5,546 nucleotides of DNA from an uncultured Bacillota bacterium (GTDB lineage: Bacteria; Bacillota; Clostridia; Christensenellales; UBA1242), in contig CAMUNJ010000055.1 of NCBI GenBank assembly GCA_947090235.1, forward strand, positions 1 through 5,546, written 5' to 3'. The notes below the pieces were generated by a model. The model ran no database searches, had not been told where the DNA came from, and worked only from the letters and a program-made list of their open reading frames with translations. Shown piece by piece: positions 5,046-5,546 of this stretch. Position numbers and translations under genes: made by a program. Position 1 is the stretch's first letter. Every line of letters begins with the position of its first letter.

Positions 5046-5525
5046 ATGGTCAAAGAATATAATCGTCAGAAAGCAATAGAGTATGCGAGAAAGTGGGCTT
5101 TGTTAGCCAATCCAGATTATTATCATTTTGGCGGAATAGGTGGAGATTGTACAAATTATATCTCTCAATGTCTGCTTGCAGGCGGCGGGAAAATGAACTT
5201 TGATAAAATAAATGGCTGGTATTATGTTGATGTGAATAGTCGATCGCCAAGTTGGACTTCGGTAGCCTATCTGCAAAAATTTTTATTGAACAATAAATCA
5301 ATAGGTCCTTTTGCAAAAATAGAAAATTTAAATAATTTGCAAGAAGGTGATTTAATCCAACTTAGACAAAATCCTTCGCATTTCAATCATACAGTGATAA
5401 TAACAAGAAAAATGGGAAATCAAATATATGTTTGTGCCCACTCAAATGATGCTTTAGAAAAACCATTGTCAAGTTATTCATATCTACAGGCATTGGGATT
5501 GCATATAGAAGGAGTTAAAGTTTAA
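5046..5525 (+). CDS. Stand-alone Amidase_6 (putative amidase domain) protein
   Basis: This 159-residue protein is essentially one Amidase_6 domain, an NlpC/P60-like cysteine hydrolase fold often attached to secreted Bacillota proteins. The N-terminal YNRQKAIEYARKWALLANPDY stretch is typical of the family. The probable nucleophile is Cys35 in GGDCTNYISQCLLAGG (32-47), the catalytic His is His115 in FNHTVIIT, and Asn134/Asp135 in AHSND would complete the active site; the conserved WYY (58-60) and SW (69-70) are also present. No signal peptide or membrane segment is seen, so the protein would stay cytoplasmic unless exported by another route. Its substrate is unknown; peptide or cell-wall amide bonds are the family-level guess. 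ATG 5046 is the only usable start because a TAA lies in frame at 5028-5030, yet there is no clear Shine-Dalgarno site (the nearest, AAGG, is 13 bases away). No terminator is visible in the 21 bp left in the window. Confidence 0.9.
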   Translation: MVKEYNRQKAIEYARKWALLANPDYYHFGGIGGDCTNYISQCLLAGGGKMNFDKINGWYYVDVNSRSPSWTSVAYLQKFLLNNKSIGPFAKIENLNNLQEGDLIQLRQNPSHFNHTVIITRKMGNQIYVCAHSNDALEKPLSSYSYLQALGLHIEGVKV

Positions 5526-5546
5526 AAAATCAATTGAGTAAAAAAC

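Noticed and set aside
5050..5316. Minus-strand open frame opposite the amidase gene
   Set aside because: The plus-strand frame has Amidase_6 catalytic motifs through this region, and the antisense translation shows no family features.

Overview
This AT-rich window (G+C roughly one third by eye) looks like chromosome from a low-GC Gram-positive bacterium, most likely a Clostridia-type anaerobe. Three things point there. Ribosome-binding sites are strong AGGAG/GGAGG where present. The promoters and short-hairpin terminators are of the sigma-A and rho-independent types. The gene families (lipoprotein with lipobox, Amidase_6 domain, stand-alone ferritin-like protein) are common in Bacillota. The lineage is an inference; no rRNA or other marker is present. 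No mobile element, CRISPR array, tRNA or rRNA is visible, and TGA acts as a stop (end of engB), so the code is standard.

Layout. The left end (1-264) is the C-terminal tail of an unrecognised protein. It is followed by a surface lipoprotein of unknown function with a second membrane anchor at its C-terminus (312-1196), which ends inside a rho-independent terminator. A strong extended -10 promoter then drives a two-gene operon with a 4-bp ATGA overlap: engB (ribosome-assembly GTPase) and a TrmA/RlmD-family rRNA uracil-5-methyltransferase. Both act on the large ribosomal subunit, so this pair is functionally coherent. A separate, well-formed promoter precedes a small Sel1-repeat-like protein (3136-3696).

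That gene converges on a minus-strand gene (3705-4952) for a ferritin-like protein. The two share one perfect 24-bp palindromic terminator, which contains both stop codons or parts of them. The ferritin-like gene is transcribed away from a final plus-strand gene (5046-5525) for a stand-alone Amidase_6 cysteine hydrolase without a signal peptide. The roughly 90-bp divergent region holds a tandem TATACGAT repeat flanked by TGTTTAT/ATAAACA arms.

The points most worth attention are these. (1) The 415-residue ferritin-like protein carries three copies of an exactly spaced E-x29-[E/D]-x2-H metal-ligand pattern, where a normal four-helix diiron protein has two. (2) The predicted start of engB transcription coincides with its ATG, suggesting a leaderless mRNA. 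(3) Stop codons are repeatedly placed inside terminator hairpins. No multi-gene novel defence or biosynthetic system is evident.
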